A stretch of DNA of 15,907 nt from Chitinophagaceae bacterium (GTDB taxonomy: Bacteria; Bacteroidota; Bacteroidia; Chitinophagales; Chitinophagaceae): contig DOMR01000143.1 of assembly GCA_003509845.1 (NCBI GenBank), positions 3,091 to 18,997 on the forward strand. The letters are read 5' to 3'. Shown here in pieces: positions 6,925-13,830 of the stretch. The number at the start of each line of letters is the position of its first letter. Within the stretch, counting starts at the first letter, position 1. The notes beneath the pieces are model-generated. The model did not search any database. It was not told the DNA's origin and saw only the letters and a list, made by a program, of their open reading frames with translations. The translations under genes were made by a program, and so were the position numbers.

Positions 6925-8622
6925 TTATGCGGAAGCTTTAATATCGATGACCTGCATTTGGACAGTTTGAGTTCCCTGCCATTCGTTTAATTGCAATTGA
7001 AACACAAGGTCAAAGGGTTTGCCGGATTTAATGAGGTCAATATGTTGGGGCATATTATAGCCAATACCTTTTACGGTATTTTGTCCTTGAATTACATGAA
7101 AACTAATATGCGCTTCTTTGACTAATTTGCTATAGCCTGCGTCTCTAACTCCCTTCGCTAAAAATATCGGCCGAACATTATCTGGTCCATAAGGTTCCAT
7201 TTGACTGATAATTTGAAAGAAATTCATGTTGATATCATCCAATGCCAAAACCGAGTTGATGGCAATTTCTGGGGTCAGCTGTTCAATCGTGATTCGCTCG
7301 GCGACTGCTTTTTCAAAGGCGATTTTAAATGGTTCCAATTGATCCACGGCCATAGTCATACCTGCAGCTGCAAAGTGACCGCCATAACCGATTAAATGTG
7401 CGCGACATGCATGAAGTGCTTCGTATAAATTAAATCCCAATACACTGCGCGCGCTTCCTGCAATTACATCCCCGCTTTGTGTGAGCACAATGGTTGGCTT
7501 ATAATGTTTTTCAATTAATCTACTAGCTACAATACCCACAACGCCTTTATGCCAATGTGCTTGAAATACCACCGAGGATTTTTTTGTTACATGCGTAGGG
7601 TCCATTTCAATTTGCTGCAATGCTTCTTCTGAGATACTGGTATCCGCTTCTCGTCTGTCTAAATTATCCTGTTGCAATAATGAGGCAATGGCTAGGGCAC
7701 TTGAATAATCTTTTTCTATAAATAATTGGACTGCTTTTTTTGCGTCATCCATTCTACCTGCAGCATTAATACGCGGGGCTACTGCAAAAACTAAGTTGCT
7801 AATTTTTAATGGGGTAGTTTGTTTGGCTAATTCCATGAGCGCTAATATGCCAAAGCTGGGGGATTGATTTACTTTTTGTAAACCAAAAAAAGCCAAAGTT
7901 CTATTTTCATCTGTTAATGGGACTATGTCAGCAGCAATCGCAGTTGCGACTAAATCCAAAAACTGCAAATAGGATTCAGGGGGTAAATTATAGGTATCCG
8001 CAAGGGCTGATATTAATTTAAATACGACACCGCAACCACAAAGTTCTTGGTAGGGATAATTGCAATCCACTTGTTTTGGATTGAGTATGGCAATGGCAGG
8101 CGGTAAAATGGTATCTGGTAAATGGTGGTCGCAAATAATAAAATCAATACCTAAATCTTTTGCATAAGTAATAAGTTCAATGGATTTAATTCCGCAATCC
8201 ACTGAAATGATTAAATCAATATTATTTTCTTTCGCAAAGTCAATTCCTATTTTAGAAATACCATAGCCCTCTCGATATCTATGCGGGATATAATAATCTA
8301 TATGCGGAGACAATGTTTTTAAAAACTGATACAAAGTAGCCACTGATGTAGTTCCATCAACATCATAGTCGCCAAATACTAATATTTTTTGTTGCTTATT
8401 AACAGCTTCCTGAATCCGCGTTACGGCTATGCGCATATCCTTCATTAACCAAGGATCGTGTAAGTGGTCGATACTCGGTCTGAAATAATGCTTAGCTGCT
8501 TCAAAGGTGTCAATGCCTCTTTGAACAAGGAGTTCACAAAGTATGGGATGTATTTTAAGTGCGCTTTGTAACGCTTGTACTTTTAGTACATCTGCCTGTA
8601 ATATGTTCCATCTTTTTTCCAT
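6925..8622 (-). CDS. recJ: Single-stranded-DNA-specific 5'-3' exonuclease RecJ
   Basis: A 565-residue DHH-family exonuclease that degrades single-stranded DNA 5' to 3' in recombinational and mismatch repair. Visible motifs: FGDYDVDGTTS (83-93, motif I aspartates), SVDCGIKS (140-147), CDHHLPD (164-170, the DHH triad), VAPRINAAGRMDD (281-293) and the DHHA1 signature YGGHFAAAG (413-421). A C-terminal OB-like region begins near 478 (YGPDNVRPIF). The length is close to other RecJ core proteins and all metal ligands are intact. The ATG at 8622-8620 overlaps the TAA of the upstream polyprenyl synthase gene (TAATG on the coding strand), which implies translational coupling. The gene is last in a leftward cluster and ends at the terminator shared with htpG. 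Confidence 0.96.
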   Translation of the reverse strand: MEKRWNILQADVLKVQALQSALKIHPILCELLVQRGIDTFEAAKHYFRPSIDHLHDPWLMKDMRIAVTRIQEAVNKQQKILVFGDYDVDGTTSVATLYQFLKTLSPHIDYYIPHRYREGYGISKIGIDFAKENNIDLIISVDCGIKSIELITYAKDLGIDFIICDHHLPDTILPPAIAILNPKQVDCNYPYQELCGCGVVFKLISALADTYNLPPESYLQFLDLVATAIAADIVPLTDENRTLAFFGLQKVNQSPSFGILALMELAKQTTPLKISNLVFAVAPRINAAGRMDDAKKAVQLFIEKDYSSALAIASLLQQDNLDRREADTSISEEALQQIEMDPTHVTKKSSVVFQAHWHKGVVGIVASRLIEKHYKPTIVLTQSGDVIAGSARSVLGFNLYEALHACRAHLIGYGGHFAAAGMTMAVDQLEPFKIAFEKAVAERITIEQLTPEIAINSVLALDDINMNFFQIISQMEPYGPDNVRPIFLAKGVRDAGYSKLVKEAHISFHVIQGQNTVKGIGYNMPQHIDLIKSGKPFDLVFQLQLNEWQGTQTVQMQVIDIKASA

Positions 8623-9596
8623 TAAAATTTTCGGTCTGTGGTATAGCGGACCAGTTCTTCAAGCGCATTTCTGCAACTTGAGTTTGGAAATGAATGGAGT
8701 ATGGTTAATGCCTTATCGCGGTATTCAATCATTTTTTCAGTAGCATATTCTATGCCGCCATTTGAAACTACATTATCAATCACAAATTTGACTTTGGCTT
8801 TATCATTATTATTATTTTTAACAATATAGATGATTTGCTTTTTTAAAGCGGGCGTTACTTTTTGTAAAATATGAATTAAAGGGAGCGTCAATTTTTTTTC
8901 TTTGATATCGTTGCCTGTTGGCTTACCCACTTTTGCTTCACCATAATCAAATAAATCATCTTTTATTTGAAAAGCCATACCTACATTTTCTCCAAATGCG
9001 CGCATTTGTTCAATCACTACCGGATCACTTGAAACAGAGGAGGCACCAGCTGCGCAACTAGATGCGAGTAAACTTGCTGTTTTACCATTGATGATTTCAT
9101 AGTAAACAGATTCATCAAAATTTAAATTTCTTGTTTTCTCCATTTGCAATAATTCGCCTTCGCTCATATTTTTTACTGCATTGGATAAAATGGTTAAGAT
9201 GGTAAAGTCTTTATTTTCAAGTGACAGTAATAAGCCCTTAGATAATAAATAATCACCTACTAAAACTGCAATCTTGTTTTTCCATAAAGCATTGATCGAA
9301 AAAAAGCCCCTTCTTTCAAAGGCTTCGTCTACTACGTCGTCATGCACCAGCGTGGCAGTATGTAATAATTCAACAAGGGAGGCAGCGCGATAGGAGCTGT
9401 CATTAATTTCGCCATGTAGTTTTGCGGATAACAATACAAACATTGGACGCATTTGCTTTCCTTTGCGCTTGACAATGTATTGCATAATACGGTCCAGCAG
9501 GGATACCCTACTTTTTACCGCATCTTTAAAATGTTTTTCGAATAACTCGAGTTCGGCTCCAATCACTTTTTTGGCTAATTCCATACTGGACTGCAA
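8622..9596 (-). CDS. Long-chain trans-polyprenyl diphosphate synthase (menaquinone side chain)
   Basis: A 324-residue all-alpha prenyltransferase that condenses isopentenyl diphosphate onto allylic diphosphates, probably to make the C35 or similar side chain of menaquinone. Visible motifs: GKQMRP (46-51), the first aspartate-rich motif DDVVD (86-90) followed by RR (95-96), GKTASL (171-176), and the second aspartate-rich motif KDDLFD (212-217). The residue five before the first motif is Ala81, not an aromatic, which favours long products over C15 or C20. The exact chain length is inference; MK-7 is common in Chitinophagaceae. A start at the second Met (residue 5) is also possible. It sits 62 bases downstream of the HAD phosphatase gene and overlaps recJ by one base, so the three may form an operon. 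Confidence 0.9.
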   Translation of the reverse strand: MQSSMELAKKVIGAELELFEKHFKDAVKSRVSLLDRIMQYIVKRKGKQMRPMFVLLSAKLHGEINDSSYRAASLVELLHTATLVHDDVVDEAFERRGFFSINALWKNKIAVLVGDYLLSKGLLLSLENKDFTILTILSNAVKNMSEGELLQMEKTRNLNFDESVYYEIINGKTASLLASSCAAGASSVSSDPVVIEQMRAFGENVGMAFQIKDDLFDYGEAKVGKPTGNDIKEKKLTLPLIHILQKVTPALKKQIIYIVKNNNNDKAKVKFVIDNVVSNGGIEYATEKMIEYRDKALTILHSFPNSSCRNALEELVRYTTDRKF

Positions 9597-9658
9597 TTTA
9601 ATTTGATTTTCACCACGAATACGTAATTTTTTTAATTTCCTTGAAATCCTGCCTATCC

Positions 9659-10324
9659 TTATTCAGGATCAAGCATATTGAAGTGTAAGGCGCCAAAATT
9701 TTGCAATGAAGATAGCTTTAAATCAGCGGCACCCCAATGGGCCAATTTCATATGGTCTGCACTTGGCACCACCACGCAGGTCATTCTTGCAGCTTTAGCG
9801 GCAATCATCCCATATACGGAATCCTCAAAGCAGATGCAGGCTAAGGGGGACGTATGCAGTGCAGCGGCACAATCCAAATAAACTTGGGGATGTGGTTTTG
9901 CTAATGGTAAAAGTTGTGCGGAGCAACTTGCTTGTATAATATGTCTAATTCCTAATTTATCTTTAATAAGTTCAATTAAAGCAACAGGAGAGGAGGTGGC
10001 TAATCCAATTTTAAATTCTTTTTGTAAAAAAAATTGAAAAATATGTTCAACGCCTGGCATCACATTCGCCTCCTTGTCAATCATCGTTAATGCTAAATCA
10101 ATAATACGTTGCTCAGCACGATCATATTCAGTGGAAGGAATTTTATGCTCGTATAACCAATGTGCAACAAATTCCTTTGATCTTAATCCAGTCGTTAATG
10201 CATATTGTTGTTCAGTCAATAATATACCATATTGCCTAAAAATTTCACTTGCCGCTTTATTCCATAATGGCTCGCTATTGATTAATAAACCATCAATGTC
10301 AAAAATTACTGCTGATTTTTTCAT
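9659..10324 (-). CDS. HAD-superfamily sugar-phosphate phosphatase, HxpB/YniC-like
   Basis: A 221-residue cytoplasmic haloacid-dehalogenase hydrolase of the beta-phosphoglucomutase-like subfamily. The nucleophile motif is FDIDGLL (8-14; Asp9 nucleophile, Asp11 acid/base), followed by EPLW (18-21), a helical cap, motif II GLATSSP (107-113), motif III AKPHPQVYLDCA (142-153, Lys143) and motif IV CFEDSVYGM (165-173). The blocks EPLW, KPHPQVYLDCAA and EDSVxGMIAxKAARM match E. coli YniC/HxpB, a hexitol- and 2-deoxyglucose-6-phosphate phosphatase. The substrate here could differ. A -7-like TATCTTTA on the coding strand (10336-10329) ends only 4 bases before the ATG, hinting at a leaderless mRNA, but no -33 box accompanies it. 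It is the first gene of the leftward HAD-prenyl synthase-recJ group. Confidence 0.85.
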   Translation of the reverse strand: MKKSAVIFDIDGLLINSEPLWNKAASEIFRQYGILLTEQQYALTTGLRSKEFVAHWLYEHKIPSTEYDRAEQRIIDLALTMIDKEANVMPGVEHIFQFFLQKEFKIGLATSSPVALIELIKDKLGIRHIIQASCSAQLLPLAKPHPQVYLDCAAALHTSPLACICFEDSVYGMIAAKAARMTCVVVPSADHMKLAHWGAADLKLSSLQNFGALHFNMLDPE

Positions 10325-10370
10325 TGCTTAAAGATACTATTTGTTGGCTAAACACGGATATGCGAATAAA

Positions 10371-10397
10371 ATATTAATTAGTATATTGCGTTAATAT
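10371..10397. repeat. AT-rich inverted repeat before the acyltransferase gene
   Basis: ATATTAA (10371-10377) and TTAATAT (10391-10397) are a perfect 7-base inverted repeat across a 13-base spacer, 17 bases before the acyltransferase ATG. It could be an operator in this divergent promoter region, but its AT-only composition makes chance occurrence plausible. Confidence 0.25.
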
Positions 10398-10413
10398 CAA
10401 AATTGGTTGGATC

Positions 10414-11181
10414 ATGACTTTATTGGATAGATTAAAACATATTCGCTTATTTCGCTCCTTTATATATGGGCTTGTTGGGATATTTACTTACCCAGGGTTG
10501 GTATTATTTAATAAGTTGAAAATTGAGGGCACGGAGCATTTGGAAAATCTCCCTAATAAAAATGTTTTATTCGTAAGTAACCATCAAACTTATTTTGCAG
10601 ATGTGATTGCGTTTGTTCATATTTTTTGTGCGGTGAAATGGCGTAAGTTTAACAAGCTCGGCTTACCTTATTATTTATTAAATCCGTTCACCAATTTATT
10701 TTTTGTTGCTGCAGAGGAAACTATGAATAGTAATTGGTTGACCAAATTATTTAAGTTGGGCGGTGCGTTAACGATTAAACGAACTTGGCGCGCCGAAGGA
10801 CAAGATGTTTCACGTAATCGTGATGAAGTGGATACGCAAAAAATTGATAAAGCATTATCTAATAGTTGGGTGATCACTTTTCCGCAAGGTACCACCAAGC
10901 CTTTTGCACCCGGTCGCAAAGGAACTGCACACATTATTAAAAACAACCAACCCATCGTGGTGCCTGTAGTGATCAATGGCTTTTGGCGCGCATTTAATAA
11001 GAAGGGGTTGAAATTTAAAAAAGTGGGAACACCTTTAAGTATTCGTTTTAAAGAACCCTTGGTGATTGATTACACGCAATCGGTGGAACATATCTTAGAA
11101 CAAATCATGGATGGCATTGAGCAAAGTAAAGAATACATGCTCAAGGGTAAGCATCATTTGGCTCAAGTGGTTAGCAAATAA
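10414..11181 (+). CDS. PlsC-like lysophospholipid acyltransferase with divergent motifs
   Basis: A 255-residue predicted membrane-associated acyltransferase of the glycerolipid (PlsC/LPLAT) type, which would transfer an acyl group to a lysolipid. A hydrophobic N-terminal stretch (about 15-33) precedes the catalytic region. Motif I reads SNHQTYFAD (55-63): the His57-to-Asp63 spacing is HX5D rather than the usual HX4D. Motif III reads FPQGTTKPF (156-164), where the family usually has FPEGTR, and VVPVVING (182-189) matches motif IV. Between them is LTIKRTWR (119-126) with a charged insert. Downstream regions fit the fold, so the protein is probably an active but divergent enzyme, perhaps for an amino lipid or another Bacteroidota lipid; the substrate cannot be told. 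No frameshift or truncation is seen. It converges with the thioesterase gene, whose stop is 24 bases away. Confidence 0.8.
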   Translation: MTLLDRLKHIRLFRSFIYGLVGIFTYPGLVLFNKLKIEGTEHLENLPNKNVLFVSNHQTYFADVIAFVHIFCAVKWRKFNKLGLPYYLLNPFTNLFFVAAEETMNSNWLTKLFKLGGALTIKRTWRAEGQDVSRNRDEVDTQKIDKALSNSWVITFPQGTTKPFAPGRKGTAHIIKNNQPIVVPVVINGFWRAFNKKGLKFKKVGTPLSIRFKEPLVIDYTQSVEHILEQIMDGIEQSKEYMLKGKHHLAQVVSK

Positions 11182-11205
11182 ATTTATTTATAATTGCAAT
11201 TTATC

Positions 11206-11721
11206 CTAGTCCTTTACAAATAAGGCTTTTAGTTCAGTAGCATCATCTGGTTTCATCTTGCCGCCTAAAATTAAACGTAATTGACGACGACGTAAAGCGC
11301 CATCATAATATTTTATTTGTTCCGCTGTTTCCGCAATGATTGCTGGTACTTCTTTGGGCTGTTTGTTTTCATCTAAAGCAACAAATGTAAAAAAGGCTTC
11401 ATTACTTAACTCCTTTGATTGACTAATCATATTTTGATTCCATACTTTTAAATGAATCTCCATAGAGGTAGTGAAGGCCCTGGTAACGATTGCTTCAATG
11501 CAAATAACATTACCTAATTTAATCGGCGTTTTAAAACTTAAGTTATCTACCGATGCAGTCATACATGCTGAATTGCAATGCTTGGCTGCAGATAAATAGG
11601 CGGCAATATCCATCCAATACATCAGTTTTCCACCCATTAAATCACCAAAAGTGTTCGTGTCATTGGGTAATACTAATTCATTCATCGTGGTGAAGGAATC
11701 GATTGCTTTGCGCGCTTCCAT
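11206..11721 (-). CDS. Hotdog-fold acyl-CoA thioesterase, YciA/BFIT type
   Basis: A 171-residue cytoplasmic acyl-CoA hydrolase of the hotdog superfamily. Near the N-terminus NDTNTFGDLMGGKLMYWMD (20-38) carries the active-site Asp27 and the GG turn before the central helix. VDNLSFKTPIKLG (58-70) is the typical beta-strand block of YciA/BACH-type enzymes. The C-terminus is basic then acidic. The ATG at 11721 is chosen over an in-frame ATG 30 bases upstream, because MEARK aligns better with the family start and the extension adds nothing recognisable. A -7-like TATCTTTA on the coding strand (11748-11741) would also place the transcript start downstream of the longer start. No -33 box is visible. 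The physiological acyl chain is unknown. Confidence 0.87.
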   Translation of the reverse strand: MEARKAIDSFTTMNELVLPNDTNTFGDLMGGKLMYWMDIAAYLSAAKHCNSACMTASVDNLSFKTPIKLGNVICIEAIVTRAFTTSMEIHLKVWNQNMISQSKELSNEAFFTFVALDENKQPKEVPAIIAETAEQIKYYDGALRRRQLRLILGGKMKPDDATELKALFVKD

Positions 11722-11880
11722 AATGTTATGCTTTGTGAAGTAAAGATACAAACTTGTGTGACAATAGGAGGAATTGAAAAAACAACATTTTCGTAATTCA
11801 AGAGAAGGATAATAAGGCGCTAAAAGGTAGGAAGCTAAATCTGCATTTTGTAGCCCCTTTCATACTTGTATTTATTGTCC

Positions 11881-12978
11881 TTACACAATACAGCTTTCTA
11901 AATTTGCTAAATACGCGGGATCTACTTCTGCCCCAATACCAGGAGCATCATTAATACTTAAATGCATACCACTAAATTGAACACCTCCAATAACAGGGTC
12001 AGCCAAATGACCTAACAAACAAGTATCCATATCGTAATATTTGATATTGTCATGCGCCATAGCAAAGTGCATTTTTGCACTTAAGGCCAATCTGCTTTCC
12101 AGCATACCACCCATCATGCAAGGAATGTTATGCTGTTTGGCGAGGTCATGAATTTTTATGGCTTCTTGAATGCCGCCACTTTTTGAAAATTTTATATTAA
12201 TATAATCGCATGCTTTTTGTGCAATTAGCTTACGTGCATCATGGTGTGTAAATACAGATTCGTCGGCCATTATTTTTATGGGAGAAGCTTTGCATAATGC
12301 GGGTAAAAAATCATCCTGGTATTTATGCATCGGTTGTTCACAAAATTCAATAGTATATTTTGACAAATTTGTCAATACGCCTAATGCGTCATCGGATGAC
12401 CAACCTTGATTCGCATCAATGCGTAAAATAATTTCATCTCCAATAGCTGTTCTTATTGCCTTAATCCTTTCCACATCTTCTGTAGGGTGTTTACCAAGCT
12501 TTACTTTAATAATGCGCACGCCTTTGGTGACAAAATCAATGGCTTGTCCTGCCATTTTTTGAGGGGTATCAATGCCAATGGTTAAATCAGATTCGATGGA
12601 TTTTTGTTGACCGCCTAAAAAAGCATACAATGGTTGATTGGCTGCCTTTGCTGCAATATCATATAAGGCCATATCAAATGCGCTTTTTGCAGTATAATTT
12701 CCAGCAATTATCAAATCCAGTTCACCTAATCGTTCTGTAATTGCTAATGGGTTTTTACCTTTCCAATAACTGGCAAAATCCTTGGCCAATAAATAGCAAC
12801 TTTGTTGTGTTTCACCCACAATCATAGGGAAGGCCGAGCACTCGCCATAACCAGTAATACCTTCATCGGTGGTTACTTGAATGAGTATATTTTGTGCGTA
12901 ATGCATGGTCCCTGTAGCAATGGTAAAAGGGACCATTGGAATTTTGAATTGGTAAATATGGGTGGCTACAATTTTCAA
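11881..12978 (-). CDS. Enolase-superfamily dipeptide epimerase, L-Ala-D/L-Glu type
   Basis: A 365-residue member of the muconate-lactonizing subgroup of the enolase superfamily, predicted to epimerise dipeptides such as L-Ala-D-Glu released from peptidoglycan. The N-terminal capping domain (about 1-120; GYGECSAFP at 43-51) is followed by a TIM barrel. It carries the KVK catalytic lysines (158-160), metal ligands Asp188 (RIDANQGW), Glu214 (CEQP) and Asp239 (ADES), the second catalytic Lys in NIKFSKSGG (261-269), and YYDMDT (314-319), the DxD motif typical of dipeptide epimerases. All catalytic residues are present. The start is TTG at 12978-12976: no ATG lies nearby in frame, and MKIVATHIYQFKIP is the expected family N-terminus. 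It is divergent from the short-chain dehydrogenase gene across a palindromic site. The exact dipeptide is inference. Confidence 0.9.
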   Translation of the reverse strand: MKIVATHIYQFKIPMVPFTIATGTMHYAQNILIQVTTDEGITGYGECSAFPMIVGETQQSCYLLAKDFASYWKGKNPLAITERLGELDLIIAGNYTAKSAFDMALYDIAAKAANQPLYAFLGGQQKSIESDLTIGIDTPQKMAGQAIDFVTKGVRIIKVKLGKHPTEDVERIKAIRTAIGDEIILRIDANQGWSSDDALGVLTNLSKYTIEFCEQPMHKYQDDFLPALCKASPIKIMADESVFTHHDARKLIAQKACDYINIKFSKSGGIQEAIKIHDLAKQHNIPCMMGGMLESRLALSAKMHFAMAHDNIKYYDMDTCLLGHLADPVIGGVQFSGMHLSINDAPGIGAEVDPAYLANLESCIV

Positions 12979-13010
12979 GTAACTATTTTTTGAGTTGCAG
13001 GTAAATTTAC

Positions 13011-13028
13011 ATTGTTTATTTAAACAAT
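13011..13028. promoter_or_regulatory. Perfect 8-2-8 inverted repeat, candidate operator
   Basis: ATTGTTTA (13011-13018), TT, then TAAACAAT (13021-13028) form an exact inverted repeat in the 81-base divergent region between the dipeptide epimerase and dehydrogenase genes. The size and symmetry suit a dimeric helix-turn-helix regulator acting on one or both genes. A TTTG overlaps its right edge (13028-13031). A 2-base loop makes it a poor RNA hairpin. No known regulator site is recognised. Confidence 0.45.
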
Positions 13029-13059
13029 TTGACTACTGCTTTGTTATTTTAAAAATTGA

Positions 13060-13779
13060 ATGAATCATATGGATAGTTTAAAAAATAAAAAAGTACTCAT
13101 TGTGGGTGCAACAGGAGGAATTGGAGCCCATTTAGTTAAGTTAATATATAACAGTGGTGCACAAGTGTGGATTGCTGGGCGTCAGTTAGCTAAATTAAAT
13201 TTAATAGCAGAAAAGAATCAATTGCCGGCATCACAAATATTGGAAGTGGATTTGTCCAATTCCGACTCAGTTCAAAACTTTGTAAAAAAAATTGAAAATG
13301 AGGCATTCGATATATACATTAATGCTGCGGGAATTGGCATTATTAAACCATTGAACCAATTACAGGTATCAGATATGCAATTATCCTACCAAGTGAATGT
13401 ATTGAGCACTTTTGAAATAGTAAAGGCAATTTTGCCTAAAATGATAGAGGTTAAAAAGGGGCTTATTATCAATATTCCTGGAATTTTAGGTAAAATACCT
13501 ATGTCTGGGGCTGCAGCCTATTGCGCAAGTAAATATGCATTGGTTGGCATGATGCAATCTATCAGAGAGGAATTAAAACGAACTGAAATAAGAATTACAC
13601 AAGTGTATCTTGGCGGTGTAGATTCGCCTTTCTGGGATAATATTGATTTAAGAGTACAAAGAGAAAAAATGATACAAGCGGAGGAAGCTGCAAAATCCAT
13701 TTGGTTTTTGTGTCAACAGCCTAGTTCTGGCGTAGTGAGTGAAATGGTTTTGCAACCCTTTAACCATCAGGCAATTTAG
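13060..13779 (+). CDS. Short-chain dehydrogenase/reductase with altered catalytic serine
   Basis: A 239-residue SDR-family protein with a Rossmann fold. It shows the nucleotide-binding loop VGATGGIGAHL (15-25), AGR (39-41, likely NADPH preference), VDLSNS (63-68), NAAGIG (88-93), Asn113 in QVNVLS, and the catalytic pair Tyr154 and Lys158 in AYCASKYAL. The position 13 residues before the Tyr, normally the catalytic Ser of an NISS-type motif, is Gly141 in INIPGILGK. The family tetrad N-S-Y-K is therefore missing its Ser. Ser149 is nearby but in the wrong place. The protein may have altered or lost oxidoreductase activity; the substrate is unknown. The first ATG is used; a second at codon 4 is equally possible. 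It is divergent from the dipeptide epimerase and 51 bases upstream of proline dehydrogenase. Confidence 0.85.
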   Translation: MNHMDSLKNKKVLIVGATGGIGAHLVKLIYNSGAQVWIAGRQLAKLNLIAEKNQLPASQILEVDLSNSDSVQNFVKKIENEAFDIYINAAGIGIIKPLNQLQVSDMQLSYQVNVLSTFEIVKAILPKMIEVKKGLIINIPGILGKIPMSGAAAYCASKYALVGMMQSIREELKRTEIRITQVYLGGVDSPFWDNIDLRVQREKMIQAEEAAKSIWFLCQQPSSGVVSEMVLQPFNHQAI

Positions 13780-13791
13780 CTTGTTTATTCT

Positions 13792-13822
13792 TTTGAAGTA
13801 TAAGCAGAACTACCGATATTTG
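13792..13822 (+). promoter_or_regulatory. Bacteroidota-type promoter for proline dehydrogenase
   Basis: TTTG (13792-13795), a 19-base spacer, and GATATTTG (13815-13822) match the Bacteroidota consensus TTTG-N19-TAnnTTTG at all but one fixed position. Transcription would start about 4-8 bases downstream, at or just before the ATG at 13831. The mRNA would thus be nearly leaderless, or translation would begin at the second ATG (13843). Confidence 0.6.
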
Positions 13823-13830
13823 TAGTACGA

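Noticed and set aside
11178..11204. AT-only 7-base inverted repeat between the convergent acyltransferase and thioesterase genes as a terminator
   Set aside because: The stem has no G or C and would be unstable; chance is likely at this composition.
11722..11751. Ten-residue upstream start for the thioesterase
   Set aside because: It adds no family-conserved residues and would lie upstream of the most likely transcription start.
11752..11880. Possible small leftward ORF of about 21 codons, and weak hairpins, in the thioesterase-epimerase spacer
   Set aside because: There is no ribosome binding signal, no recognisable product and only imperfect pairing without a U-run. I see nothing supportable in this 129-base gap.
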